From Alphaproteobacteria bacterium (GTDB lineage Bacteria; Pseudomonadota; Alphaproteobacteria; UBA1280; UBA12223), in NCBI GenBank assembly GCA_003450915.1, contig DMEM01000103.1, forward strand, positions 1 through 15,059: a stretch of DNA of 15,059 nt, read 5' to 3'. Below the pieces are notes generated by a model. That model ran no database searches, was not told where the DNA came from, and saw nothing but the letters and a program-made list of their open reading frames with translations. The position numbers and the translations under genes were made by a program. This document shows positions 1-6,712 of this stretch, piece after piece. Position 1 is the stretch's first letter. Each line of letters begins with the position of its first letter.

Positions 1-154
1 AAAAACCTTTTATAATTAATATTTTTATAAAATCAAGTCATATTAACTAATTATAGCGTATTTTATAAAAAATTTCATTATAAGTGTAATTTATAGACAA
101 CAAGATGTTGCAAACAAGCAACTCTATATTGAAATAATAATAAAGTCTATTTTT

Positions 155-625
155 TTAAATATCGACTCTAATATTTAAATCTGAAATAGCTCTAAAAGCT
201 GTAATTGCTACACTTTGTGCTAGATTAATTGAACGTTCACCTTGCTTCATTGGGATATAAACTCTTTCATCAGACCAATTATGAACATCATCAGGAACTC
301 CAGCACTTTCACGTCCAAATAATAAAACATCACCATCTTGGAAAGTAAAGTCCTGCAACGGAACTGCACCTTTTGTTGTCATTAAAACAACTCTATTAGC
401 GTTTTTTATATACTCTGAATTCTGAAAATCCTCAAAGCTTTTATGCTTAACAACATCAGCTCTATCTAAATAATCCATACCTGCACGACGCATTTTTTGC
501 TCATTAAAAACAAAACCTGTTGGCATAATAATATGAACCTTATAATCAAAGGCAACTGAAGTTCTGATAATAGAACCAACATTTTGTGGCATATCTGGTT
601 GATATAATGCAATTTGAATAGTCAT
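155..625 (-). CDS. trmL: tRNA (cytidine/uridine(34)-2'-O)-methyltransferase TrmL
   Basis: This SPOUT-family methyltransferase uses S-adenosylmethionine to 2'-O-methylate the wobble nucleotide (C34 or cmnm5U34) of tRNA-Leu isoacceptors, in the cytoplasm. The 156-aa product matches the usual short, single-domain TrmL length (about 157 aa in E. coli). Visible SPOUT motifs are NVGSIIRT at residues 15-22 (motif 1), FGRESAGVP at 103-111 (motif 2) and RSINLAQSVAI at 131-141 (motif 3). Motifs 2 and 3 form the trefoil-knot cofactor pocket. The ATG at 623-625 is preceded by an AAGGA Shine-Dalgarno sequence at a suitable distance. The gene lies downstream of virB11 on the same strand, separated by about 170 bp containing a palindrome and a possible promoter, so it is probably transcribed separately. 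The family assignment is firm; substrate specificity is taken from the family. Confidence 0.93.
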   Translation of the reverse strand: MTIQIALYQPDMPQNVGSIIRTSVAFDYKVHIIMPTGFVFNEQKMRRAGMDYLDRADVVKHKSFEDFQNSEYIKNANRVVLMTTKGAVPLQDFTFQDGDVLLFGRESAGVPDDVHNWSDERVYIPMKQGERSINLAQSVAITAFRAISDLNIRVDI

Positions 626-651
626 AAATAATCCTTTTTTATTTTTTAATA

Positions 652-680
652 AAAATACCTAAAGAACAATAAAACAGCAA
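652..680 (-). promoter_or_regulatory. Possible sigma70-type promoter for trmL
   Basis: On the minus strand a TTGCTG box (675-680) is followed after 17 bp by TATTTT (652-657), about 27 bp upstream of the trmL start. Both boxes are imperfect and the region is very AT-rich, so the call rests mainly on spacing and position. Confidence 0.3.
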
Positions 681-705
681 AACTCTAAAAGATTTACTGT
701 TTTTG

Positions 706-812
706 TAAGTTTGTTTTAAGGCTTTTAATTGTTTCTTTATTTGCTTGTAAAGTGTACTAATTGATACATAAACAAACAAATAAAGGAAGAAGTATTGCCT
801 TAAACAAACTTA
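706..812. repeat. Long imperfect palindrome at the 3' end of virB11
   Basis: The outer arms at 706-722 and 797-812 are inverted copies that differ by a single inserted T. Inside them a second complementary block pairs (CTTTATTTG near 737-745 with CAAATAAAG near 777-785), and the centre carries TGTA/TACA. The dyad is therefore about 107 bp with arms of roughly 50 nt, in part mismatched. The right arm includes the last codons and stop of virB11. In the virB11 transcript it would fold into a long hairpin, so it may act as a terminator or RNA-stability element. A degenerate miniature mobile element is an alternative. No target-site duplication was identified. Confidence 0.5.
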
Positions 813-1789
813 CCGTCTTTAATTTCTTTGTAGTACCCAATAACCTTACCTTTTTGACGGTTAAGCTGAACAACACCATGTAAATCTTCCATTAACTGAC
901 GACGCAGAATGTTCATTGTCGACTCTAAAGCTTCACCGTTCATAAGAACCCTGTTTAATACAGCATCAATTGCTGACCCTGGGTTATTTGAGTGAATTGT
1001 TGCCATTGAACCGGCATGACCTGTGTTAATTGCGGAACAAAAACCGAACGCGTTTTCTTTACGAATCTCACCCATTATAATTCTATCTGGTCTTAAACGT
1101 AAACAAGCATTAATAATACCTGAAACATCTTCAGCACCATCGTTTGTATCATCTGATGCGAAAGTTAACTGACACCAGTTATCATGTGGAATTTTCAATT
1201 CTGGAACATCTTCCATACTAATTAAACGCTCATCATCAGGAATGTATGGAATAATTGCATTAATAAATGATGTTTTACCTGAACCTGTACCACCTGAAAT
1301 AAGTAGCGTTTTAGCACCTTTTACAGCTGCAATAATTTTTTCTTTATCTTCTTCTGGAATCACGAAATCATGAATTGAGAAAGTTCTTTCGTTAAATAAA
1401 CGAATCGCCATATTAAAACCTTGAGGAGCATGGAAACCACCAACAACCTGAACCCTGTGACCACCCGGCATTTTACATGACAAAATAGGGTTACCGTTAT
1501 GATATAATTGACCAGTCATATTCGCCATAACACGAGCAATATCTTCTAAACGTGCTTTTGTTAGTTCTGGAACATCATGATGAGCCCACTCTCCTCCATG
1601 AGTTTCTGTCATAACAACAGTTGGCCTGTTAATAACAACCTCTGAGAATCTTGAAACATCGATAAAAGGCATTATTGGCAATAGAGTTCTTGCCATCATA
1701 ATATCAATACCATAAGACTCCATAATGTCTTGCTCAGTCAGCATAACCTTATTCGATTCTACCTTCTTTTCTTCAATCTCTTGTATCAT
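800..1789 (-). CDS. virB11: VirB11-family ATPase (type IV secretion/conjugation)
   Basis: This is a VirB11-like hexameric traffic ATPase, which in type IV secretion or conjugation systems sits at the inner face of the cytoplasmic membrane and powers assembly and substrate translocation. The 329-aa product has the expected motifs in order: Walker A GGTGSGKT (166-173), an Asp box SMEDVPEL (191-198), Walker B DRIIMGEIR (235-243) and a His box TGHAGSMATIHSN (256-268). The N-terminal half carries the usual NTD features, including FHAPQGFNMAIRL. The frame stays open 55 codons upstream to 1954. That extension is Cys/Leu-rich and unlike VirB11, so the ATG at 1787-1789 was chosen, giving normal family length. 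Its ribosome binding site is weak (AAGGA 13 nt away). No other virB/trb gene is in the window, so it looks like an isolated component. The ATPase class is firm; the system it serves is unknown. Confidence 0.9.
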   Translation of the reverse strand: MIQEIEEKKVESNKVMLTEQDIMESYGIDIMMARTLLPIMPFIDVSRFSEVVINRPTVVMTETHGGEWAHHDVPELTKARLEDIARVMANMTGQLYHNGNPILSCKMPGGHRVQVVGGFHAPQGFNMAIRLFNERTFSIHDFVIPEEDKEKIIAAVKGAKTLLISGGTGSGKTSFINAIIPYIPDDERLISMEDVPELKIPHDNWCQLTFASDDTNDGAEDVSGIINACLRLRPDRIIMGEIRKENAFGFCSAINTGHAGSMATIHSNNPGSAIDAVLNRVLMNGEALESTMNILRRQLMEDLHGVVQLNRQKGKVIGYYKEIKDGKFV

Positions 1790-1832
1790 TATCTTCGATA
1801 TTTCCTTATAATTTATTAAATTCAACAGCTTA

Positions 1833-1862
1833 ACTATAACACAAGCAATAGTCAGAAAACAA
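1833..1862 (-). promoter_or_regulatory. Possible virB11 promoter overlapping a small inverted repeat
   Basis: On the minus strand TTGTTT (1857-1862) and TATAGT (1833-1838) are separated by 18 bp, about 44 bp upstream of the chosen virB11 start. The -35 box lies inside a perfect 7-bp inverted repeat, AGAAAAC-aaca-GTTTTCT (1854-1871), which is where a repressor or activator site could sit. This placement would make the open 1790-1954 extension mostly untranscribed, which agrees with the internal ATG start. Confidence 0.35.
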
Positions 1863-1994
1863 CAGTTTTCTCGAACACTATAAACCTTTAGGCTCATAAG
1901 GCAAACAAAACAGGCCCTATTCTCTAGGAAGAAAAAATCTACCCAACTAGACACGCGTCTTATGAGTCGAAAATTAAAGACACAATGAAAAAAA

Positions 1995-2024
1995 GAACCA
2001 CCGTTTCAACATAGCGGTGGTTTC
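1995..2024 (-). terminator. Rho-independent terminator of the DUF4396 gene
   Basis: AACCACCG (1996-2003) pairs with CGGTGGTT (2015-2022) around an 11-nt loop. On the minus strand the stem is followed by TTCTTTTTTT (1988-1997), a good U tract. It lies 17 bp past the stop codon of the minus-strand gene at 2041-2478 and upstream of virB11, separating the two transcripts. Confidence 0.85.
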
Positions 2025-2040
2025 TTTATATTTTTAAGAT

Positions 2041-2478
2041 TTAATGACAACTCTTGCCCCATTTTTTTAATCTATAGTAATTATAAGGAAGCGGCGTAAT
2101 ATAACCTGCAAATAAACTAAATGGCATTACCCAAAAAGCAAAGTTACCAGGCCCTACCAAAGCAAAATCAACAATATTCATTGCCAATTCCATTGCAATC
2201 ATTGAAATAAAGCTCATGGAAATAGCAATTTTAAATGATTCTTTTAAATTTTTTAACTGACGATGCATAATAAATGTCTCTAAAGCGATACTTGTAGTTA
2301 ACCCACAACAAATTGCAATAATCATAACCATATAAGGATTAGGATCCACAATAAAGCGATCAAAATAATAAAGTGCTGAGAAATCTCCAATACTACAGCC
2401 TAGTAAACACCATGATGTATTTTTTGCAGCCTTTTCCCAAGAATGTTTACATTTCCAAAAGCCACTTATTAATTTCAC
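2041..2478 (-). CDS. DUF4396 domain-containing membrane protein
   Basis: The 145-aa product resembles the DUF4396 family, small integral-membrane proteins of unknown function common in proteobacteria. Recognisable family features are an early HSWEKAAKNTSWCLLGCSIGDF stretch (about residues 12-33), the central helix with ALETFIM, MSFISMIAMELAMNIVD (about 88-104), and the C-terminal PLPYNYYRLKKWGKSCH. Three or four hydrophobic segments are visible (about 22-40, 48-67, 83-106 and 112-130). Conserved His and Cys at both ends (CKH, WCLLGC, SCH) are compatible with metal binding, but that is inference. The start is GTG (2476-2478), supported by AAGGA 8 nt upstream; no closer ATG gives the full family N-terminus. 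It is divergent from the RsmB-like gene and ends at its own terminator. Confidence 0.8.
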   Translation of the reverse strand: MKLISGFWKCKHSWEKAAKNTSWCLLGCSIGDFSALYYFDRFIVDPNPYMVMIIAICCGLTTSIALETFIMHRQLKNLKESFKIAISMSFISMIAMELAMNIVDFALVGPGNFAFWVMPFSLFAGYITPLPYNYYRLKKWGKSCH

Positions 2479-2552
2479 TTTGTAATTCCTTCATTTTTAT
2501 GCTATCTTGCAAGTATTAATCAAATAAATTATTTAAAAGGTAATATAACATT

Positions 2553-3830
2553 ATGCAATACAAAGCACAAGTAAACGAAGCAATCAAAATTCTAGGTAAT
2601 ATTTTAGAAGTAAAAAAGCCTGCTGATCGTATTATTAGTTTCTACTTTAAACAACACAGATTCATTGGCTCAAAAGACAAAGCCATTATTAGTTCTTTAG
2701 TATATGCAGTGTTAAGAAATAGAGCTACTTTAGAATTCTATCTAAATAAATTCAAAATGGGTTTAACAGCTCGTAAACTAGTTATTGCATACTTAGCAAT
2801 TCATGAACATAAAAAACTACCAGAAATGACTAAAATTTTTGATGGAGACATGTATGCAGCAAGAAACCTTAAAGGAACTGAACTAGACCTTATTAGAGAT
2901 CATAAAAATATCGACCCTCTAGAAATGAGCAAAGCTGAAAAATTAAACTTCCCTGAATGGCTAACTGCAGATTTAGAAGAAGCTTTTGGTGATAACTTAG
3001 CTACAGAAATGATGGCTCTAAATCAACAAGCTACTACTACAATTAGAGTAAACATGCTAAAAACAACTCGTGCTAAATTAAAAGCAGATTTAAAAGACGA
3101 AGACATTAAAACTAAGAAAACTAAAATCTCACCATTTGGTTTAACAATTGAAGGTAAAAATAATCTGTTTGCATCTCAGTGCTTTAAAAAAGGTTATTTT
3201 GAAGTTCAAGATGAAGGTTCTCAAATTTTATCAATTCTTGCAAATACAAAACCTAAGCAAAAAGTTTTAGACATGTGCTGTGGTGCGGGTGGTAAACTAT
3301 TAGCAATGGCTGCTACAATGGAACACAAAGGCTCTTTAATTGGTACAGATGTTAATGAAAAAAGACTATTTGAAACTAAAAAACGTTTAAAAAGAGCTGG
3401 GATTAGTAATGCTATGCTTAAAGTTATCTCTTCTGAAAATGATAAATACCTAAAACGTCAAGCTGACAGATTCGATACTATTTTTGTTGATGCACCTTGC
3501 TCAGGTACTGGTACTTGGAGAAGAAACCCTGATAGTAAATGGAACCTTGAATCTGAATTTGTTGAACAACTAACAGTAACTCAGGCATCTATTTTAAAAT
3601 CTGCTAGCAATTTGGTTAAATCAGGTGGCACAATCGCTTATGCTACTTGTTCTGTTTTAAGAAAAGAAAACCACGATCAAGTTGAAAAATTCTTAAGTGA
3701 GCATGAAAACTTTGAATTAGTTGATATTTCAGAAATCTACCCTGATTTAACATCAGAAAAAGTTCTACAAATGTCTCCAGCTAAACATAAATGCGACGGA
3801 TTCTTCATTGCACTATTAAAAAGAAAATAA
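2553..3830 (+). CDS. RsmB/NOP-family 16S rRNA (cytosine-C5)-methyltransferase-like protein
   Basis: This is a class I SAM-dependent RNA m5C methyltransferase of the RsmB/NSUN (NOL1/NOP2/sun) group, expected to methylate a cytosine in rRNA. In the 425-aa product the N-terminal 130 residues carry the alphaproteobacterial form of the RNA-binding region (PADRIISFYFKQHRFIGS about 23-40), followed by PEWLTADLEEAFGD (134-147). The catalytic domain has motif I VLDMCCGAGGK (238-248), motif II TDVNEKRL (265-272), motif IV DAPCSGTGTWRRNPD (313-327, Cys316) and motif VI ATCSV (364-368, Cys366). Cys366 and Cys316 match the nucleophile and release cysteines of the family. The ATG follows AAAAGG at 2535-2540, a somewhat long spacing. 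A full E. coli-type NusB domain is absent, as is usual in these homologues, so the exact target (C967 or another) is uncertain. It is transcribed alone and ends at a bidirectional terminator. Confidence 0.88.
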   Translation: MQYKAQVNEAIKILGNILEVKKPADRIISFYFKQHRFIGSKDKAIISSLVYAVLRNRATLEFYLNKFKMGLTARKLVIAYLAIHEHKKLPEMTKIFDGDMYAARNLKGTELDLIRDHKNIDPLEMSKAEKLNFPEWLTADLEEAFGDNLATEMMALNQQATTTIRVNMLKTTRAKLKADLKDEDIKTKKTKISPFGLTIEGKNNLFASQCFKKGYFEVQDEGSQILSILANTKPKQKVLDMCCGAGGKLLAMAATMEHKGSLIGTDVNEKRLFETKKRLKRAGISNAMLKVISSENDKYLKRQADRFDTIFVDAPCSGTGTWRRNPDSKWNLESEFVEQLTVTQASILKSASNLVKSGGTIAYATCSVLRKENHDQVEKFLSEHENFELVDISEIYPDLTSEKVLQMSPAKHKCDGFFIALLKRK

Positions 3831-3844
3831 ACTTTTAGACAAAT

Positions 3845-3875
3845 AAAAAAGAGAGGTTTCAACCTCTCTTTTTTT
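3845..3875. terminator. Bidirectional terminator T1 between convergent genes
   Basis: GAGAGG (3851-3856) and CCTCTC (3863-3868) pair around loop TTTCAA, flanked by A6 (3845-3850) and T7 (3869-3875). It can therefore terminate the RsmB-like gene on the plus strand and the 279-aa membrane gene on the minus strand. The 18-nt core is identical to the hairpin at 5865-5882 and differs at two loop positions from that at 4841-4858. Confidence 0.9.
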
Positions 3876-3882
3876 CAATTTA

Positions 3883-4722
3883 CTATCGATATTTCTTAGA
3901 TGGCTTAATCATGCGATACAGATAGCAGGCAACTACAACAATAATAATAGCAACTACTATCAAATTAATATGAATTTGAACATCGGTAACTTTATGTAAA
4001 GCCTTAACTTCTTCATAAGACATAAACAGCCAAGATACTACTGAGACAAACATTGCCATAAAAAGCAAAATCGCATCATACAGTGCCCAGCCTGAAATAC
4101 TTAAAATCACATACAAAAACATAAACAATATCAGCCCAATGGCAAGCATAATAATCGAAGTAACCCCCCCCATAAAGACTGGAGATAACTCTGCTTGTAA
4201 CACCGCTAACGCACCAGTGGCACCAACAATAGCTGCTACAACACCTCGCATTAAAATATAAACAACAGGAGTTTCTTTTCGGCGGTTCCGGCTATGCTTT
4301 GGAATATAAACAAGAGGAACTTTTTTTCGGCGAGTCTGATTACTTTGGTTACGCTTTGGCAGCGAAAAATCTAGCTTAAATGCGTTAATCACCAACATAA
4401 GGAATACAACGATAAACCAGGACACAACAGCATTCTGAAGGTTAGTGCTAGTAAAATATTGCAGGAAAATAGCTGTTAATAAAAGAGATCCTCCAGCAAC
4501 AGCACCTGTAAAAAATACCCGTACACCACCTTGAAGAAAATCTCCAATCATATAATACGGAAGAATTATCCCTAGCCCAAGCATTAAAACAAATACAGTA
4601 ATCACACAAAAAAACTCTAAATAAAGTTCGTGATACCAAGCACTTGATGCCACAACAAGAAAAAACATAGATACCAAATAAATCACTGCCAAAAGCAATG
4701 CTGACTGAATTTTCTCTTTCAT
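3883..4722 (-). CDS. Unrecognised polytopic membrane protein (279 aa)
   Basis: I do not recognise a family. The product has about eight hydrophobic segments (about 7-27, 36-56, 68-90, 98-116, 154-174, 185-207, 211-235, 251-270), split into four plus four by a strongly basic loop at 117-153 that is probably cytoplasmic. That loop contains a 16-residue tandem duplication (RRKKVPLVYI then RRKETPVVYI, see repeat at 4255-4332). The C-terminus is basic (KPSKKYR). The ATG at 4720-4722 follows AAGGGG with 6 nt spacing. A run of eight G on the coding strand (4164-4171) encodes Gly185-Gly186 and is a possible slippage site. The gene has its own promoter and shares terminator T1. It is the downstream member of four consecutive minus-strand membrane genes. 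A transporter or a general membrane protein are both possible; no substrate motif is visible. Confidence 0.75.
   Translation of the reverse strand: MKEKIQSALLLAVIYLVSMFFLVVASSAWYHELYLEFFCVITVFVLMLGLGIILPYYMIGDFLQGGVRVFFTGAVAGGSLLLTAIFLQYFTSTNLQNAVVSWFIVVFLMLVINAFKLDFSLPKRNQSNQTRRKKVPLVYIPKHSRNRRKETPVVYILMRGVVAAIVGATGALAVLQAELSPVFMGGVTSIIMLAIGLILFMFLYVILSISGWALYDAILLFMAMFVSVVSWLFMSYEEVKALHKVTDVQIHINLIVVAIIIVVVACYLYRMIKPSKKYR
4255..4332 (-). repeat. 48-bp in-frame tandem duplication inside the 279-aa membrane gene
   Basis: Plus-strand segments 4255-4284 and 4303-4332 match at about 26 of 30 positions, both starting AATATAAACAA and ending TTTCGGCG, offset by 48 bp (16 codons). In the protein they give RRKKVPLVYI and RRKETPVVYI within the basic loop between the two hydrophobic halves. 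The intervening 18 bp show little similarity. Confidence 0.7.
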
Positions 4723-4773
4723 AATAAACCCCTTCTGGATTTTTCAAAAAACGAATTGTAAAGATTAGTTATT

Positions 4774-4802
4774 ATATTAAGAATGAAACAATAAAAAATC
4801 AA
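4774..4802 (-). promoter_or_regulatory. Putative promoter of the 279-aa membrane gene
   Basis: On the minus strand TTGATT (4797-4802) is followed after 17 bp by TAATAT (4774-4779), about 52 bp upstream of the ATG and downstream of terminator T2. An alternative pair, TTCTTA (4778-4783) and TACAAT (4755-4760), also has 17-bp spacing. The first resembles the TTGATA boxes upstream of the other genes of this block. Confidence 0.35.
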
Positions 4803-4834
4803 TAGTTGCAAAAAAACTAAAGCATTAGACAAAC

Positions 4835-4858
4835 AAAAAAGAGAGGTATCATCCTCTC
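4835..4858 (-). terminator. Terminator T2 of the 286-aa membrane gene
   Basis: GAGAGG (4841-4846) pairs with CCTCTC (4853-4858) around TATCAT. On the minus strand the stem runs into U6 (4835-4840), and T6 follows on the other side. It lies about 34 bp past the stop of the 286-aa gene. The preceding AGACAAACAAAAAA matches the AGACAAATAAAAAA in front of T1. Confidence 0.88.
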
Positions 4859-4892
4859 TTTTTTCATATTACCGAAAATACTAGTTTGAAGA

Positions 4893-5753
4893 TTAATTCC
4901 TTTCATTAAATACAAAAGGAGACATATCCAAACAAAGCTTTTTATCTTTAAATAACGACATTATAGCAAATACCAACAATATAACGCCCACGACTCCGAG
5001 CACTAACGCCATATTCTTAACACCAGCTAAAGCAAAAAGCACAAAGAAAACCAATGAAACTAGCACAAGAACTAACATTAGAATATACATAAAACATTCT
5101 AGGTATCCTTTTAAAGTTGTGCTCTTACTACTAGCCAAAAAAGAGATTACCCCAAGCGCTAAAAAAAACAGCTTAGAAGGTATGATCTCTCCATCTATAA
5201 CAATAAATAAAGAACTACTTATAGCTAAAACAGATAAATAAGCGACCATAGCACACCAAGCGAGAGCGTTCATTTTAATAGCCATATTTACACAAAAATC
5301 TAGTAAATGATTATTATTAGTGTCAGATTCATCATAAATTTCTGCCAAACATGAAAAAAATATAAATGAAATTACACATGAGCATAACAATAATAAATAC
5401 GCTCCTTTTAATATTGATTCAATGGCTACTTTATCATTGATAAACTGGTTAAAATCAAAGTTTGAGCTCTCACTAATCAAAGGCATTAACGAAGAAGTAT
5501 AAACCGAGTTAATCACAGCTACAAATAAAATAGCACAAAGCAACGACCACAAGAATACAACGGCATAGAAATACAAATATTTCCAACACAGCCGACAATG
5601 GAGTATAAAAAACACCACTGAAACGATAGCCAATGCGACACCCCCCAAAAGGCTATAATTAGCATAATTAAGAACAAGATCTGTCAAAAAAAATACAGAA
5701 ATAACTAGGCAAGCCAAGATAGCAAACATCCTACCACTTAATTTTAAGAACAT
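4893..5753 (-). CDS. Unrecognised polytopic membrane protein (286 aa)
   Basis: No family is recognised. The product has seven or eight hydrophobic segments (about 8-28, 33-53, 61-83, 116-136, 160-187, 194-207, 220-243, 247-267). Between the third and fourth is a roughly 30-residue polar loop (84-115), and an acidic/Asn-rich loop (EIYDESDTNNNH, 138-149) follows the fourth. It is rich in Cys within or beside membrane helices (for example C53, C56, C73, C124, C126, C135). The short C-terminal tail (268-286) is polar. The ATG at 5751-5753 has AGGGAG 6 nt upstream. A G6 run (C6 at 5641-5646 on the plus strand) encodes Gly37-Gly38. The gene is flanked by its own consensus-like promoter and by terminator T2. 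Size and topology resemble the 279-aa neighbour, but no clear sequence similarity between the two was seen by eye. Confidence 0.75.
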   Translation of the reverse strand: MFLKLSGRMFAILACLVISVFFLTDLVLNYANYSLLGGVALAIVSVVFFILHCRLCWKYLYFYAVVFLWSLLCAILFVAVINSVYTSSLMPLISESSNFDFNQFINDKVAIESILKGAYLLLLCSCVISFIFFSCLAEIYDESDTNNNHLLDFCVNMAIKMNALAWCAMVAYLSVLAISSSLFIVIDGEIIPSKLFFLALGVISFLASSKSTTLKGYLECFMYILMLVLVLVSLVFFVLFALAGVKNMALVLGVVGVILLVFAIMSLFKDKKLCLDMSPFVFNERN

Positions 5754-5819
5754 AACACACTCCCTGCTACAATCAAAAAAATCCGGAAAAGAGATACATA
5801 ACGGTTAAATAATAAGATA

Positions 5820-5848
5820 AAGATAATAATGAGCTTAATAAATGTCAA
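5820..5848 (-). promoter_or_regulatory. Putative sigma70 promoter of the 286-aa membrane gene
   Basis: On the minus strand a perfect -35 TTGACA (5843-5848) is followed after 17 bp by TATCTT (5820-5825). It begins just 9 bp after the U tract of terminator T3. The predicted leader is about 60 nt and includes the AGGGAG ribosome binding site. Confidence 0.5.
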
Positions 5849-5857
5849 CCATCAAAT

Positions 5858-5882
5858 AAAAAAAGAGAGGTTTCAACCTCTC
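5858..5882 (-). terminator. Terminator T3 of the 224-aa membrane-anchored gene
   Basis: GAGAGG (5865-5870) pairs with CCTCTC (5877-5882) around TTTCAA, followed on the minus strand by U7 (5858-5864). The 18-nt hairpin is identical to T1, 2 kb away. It lies 34 bp downstream of the stop codon at 5917-5919. Confidence 0.88.
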
Positions 5883-5916
5883 TTTTCGTTAATAATCAAA
5901 GCAATCAAGACTAACC

Positions 5917-6591
5917 TTATCTTTCAGCTACTCCTGTAGATTTAAAAGTAAGCTTTTTAAGACTCTTATCAAGTAGTTTTGATATTTTTGACTTCTCAAA
6001 CCTTACTTTTTCATCCTCGGCTATTTCTAGCACATATTTATCATAAGTGCCTATAGCCTTTTCTTTGCGGATGCGTAGTTTTTTTTCATGAGCAAAAATC
6101 ACCAAGTTTCTAAAACCTTTATCTGCATATGGAGGTACTTCAAAACGTTGCAAAATATAAGGCATTTTAACATGCTTAGCTAAATACTGTTCTAACTGGC
6201 ACTTAAAGACTCGGTAATCTGCATTAAAATCAACAGGAGTATCACCACTAAGATGACCAAGCGTCTGAGACTCAAATTCTTGCTTAAGTTCAGAGAGTTC
6301 AGCATCTAAATCTTCTATCTTAAATACATGGGTATAATCTGAAACAACTTCTTTCCAAATCTCAAAAAGCCTTAACGCATCGTCGCCTAAAGAGTCAATA
6401 TACTTAATCATTTCAACAGTACGAAGTACTCTATCTTCTGAAAAGTTTTCTGTTTCTATTTTAACTTTATCAACCCAATGTCGCCTTAAACGCGCTATAC
6501 ACAATAAAGCAATTAAAGCAAACACGATAAAACATAAGACAGGCACAAACTCAAGCGCTGAACTTTTTAAGAAATCAATTAAGATATCCAT
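5917..6591 (-). CDS. Unrecognised N-terminally anchored cytoplasmic-domain protein (224 aa)
   Basis: No family is recognised. One hydrophobic segment at residues 14-34 is followed by a basic stretch (ARLRRHW, 33-39), which by the positive-inside rule places the remaining roughly 185 residues in the cytoplasm. That domain is highly charged and largely helical in appearance. Residues 93-108 (DLDAELSELKQEFESQ) could form a short coiled coil, and the C-terminal 60 residues are Lys-rich (for example RIRKEKAIG and SKISKLLDKSLKKL). The ATG at 6589-6591 has AAGG/AGGG nearby. The gene has its own promoter (TTGATA-16-TATATT) and terminator T3. It is the only member of the four-gene block with a sizeable soluble domain, so it could be a regulator or membrane-tethered partner of the neighbouring membrane proteins; this is inference from position only. 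Confidence 0.72.
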   Translation of the reverse strand: MDILIDFLKSSALEFVPVLCFIVFALIALLCIARLRRHWVDKVKIETENFSEDRVLRTVEMIKYIDSLGDDALRLFEIWKEVVSDYTHVFKIEDLDAELSELKQEFESQTLGHLSGDTPVDFNADYRVFKCQLEQYLAKHVKMPYILQRFEVPPYADKGFRNLVIFAHEKKLRIRKEKAIGTYDKYVLEIAEDEKVRFEKSKISKLLDKSLKKLTFKSTGVAER

Positions 6592-6637
6592 AAAACCTTC
6601 CCTTAAAAACTGAACAAACCAATATGTGAATAATTCT

Positions 6638-6665
6638 AATATAGTAAAATCTACAAAAATATCAA
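6638..6665 (-). promoter_or_regulatory. Putative promoter of the 224-aa gene
   Basis: On the minus strand TTGATA (6660-6665) is separated by 16 bp from TATATT (6638-6643). The -35 lies 5 bp after the A/U tract of the upstream terminator. The arrangement closely matches the TTGATA-16-TATACT promoter at 7039-7066, and both are preceded by ATGC. Confidence 0.5.
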
Positions 6666-6670
6666 GGCAT

Positions 6671-6701
6671 AAAAAAAAGAGACCCTAAAGCCCCTTTCTC
6701 T
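6671..6701 (-). terminator. Probable weak terminator T4 of the 88-aa gene
   Basis: On the minus strand AGAGA pairs with TCTCT (6697-6701 with 6678-6682) around a 14-nt G-rich loop, followed by a run of U (6671-6678). It sits 11 bp past the stop of the 88-aa gene. The stem is short and imperfect compared with T1-T3, although the outer AGAGA/TCTCT and the flanking A/T runs recall them. Confidence 0.45.
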
Positions 6702-6712
6702 ACGATAATACC

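Noticed and set aside
98..122. Two overlapping small hairpins (CAACA-aga-TGTTG and GTTGC-aaacaa-GCAAC) downstream of trmL.
   Set aside because: The stems are only 5 bp and mutually exclusive, with no clear U tract; this could be chance in the 154-bp AT-rich gap, where nothing else is seen.
671..703. AAAACAG/CTGTTTT inverted repeat upstream of trmL.
   Set aside because: Only 7 AT-rich pairs with a 19-nt loop; overlaps the weak candidate promoter and is not distinguishable from chance.
1790..1954. An in-frame 55-codon extension upstream of the VirB11 start.
   Set aside because: It is Cys- and Leu-rich, unlike VirB11 N-termini, would exceed family length, and contains the likely promoter; the ATG at 1787-1789 gives a normal protein.
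4448..4747. 99-codon frame overlapping the start of the 279-aa membrane gene on the same strand.
   Set aside because: The 279-aa frame has a strong ribosome binding site and coherent membrane segments; the overlapping frame has Cys/Tyr/Phe-rich shadow composition.
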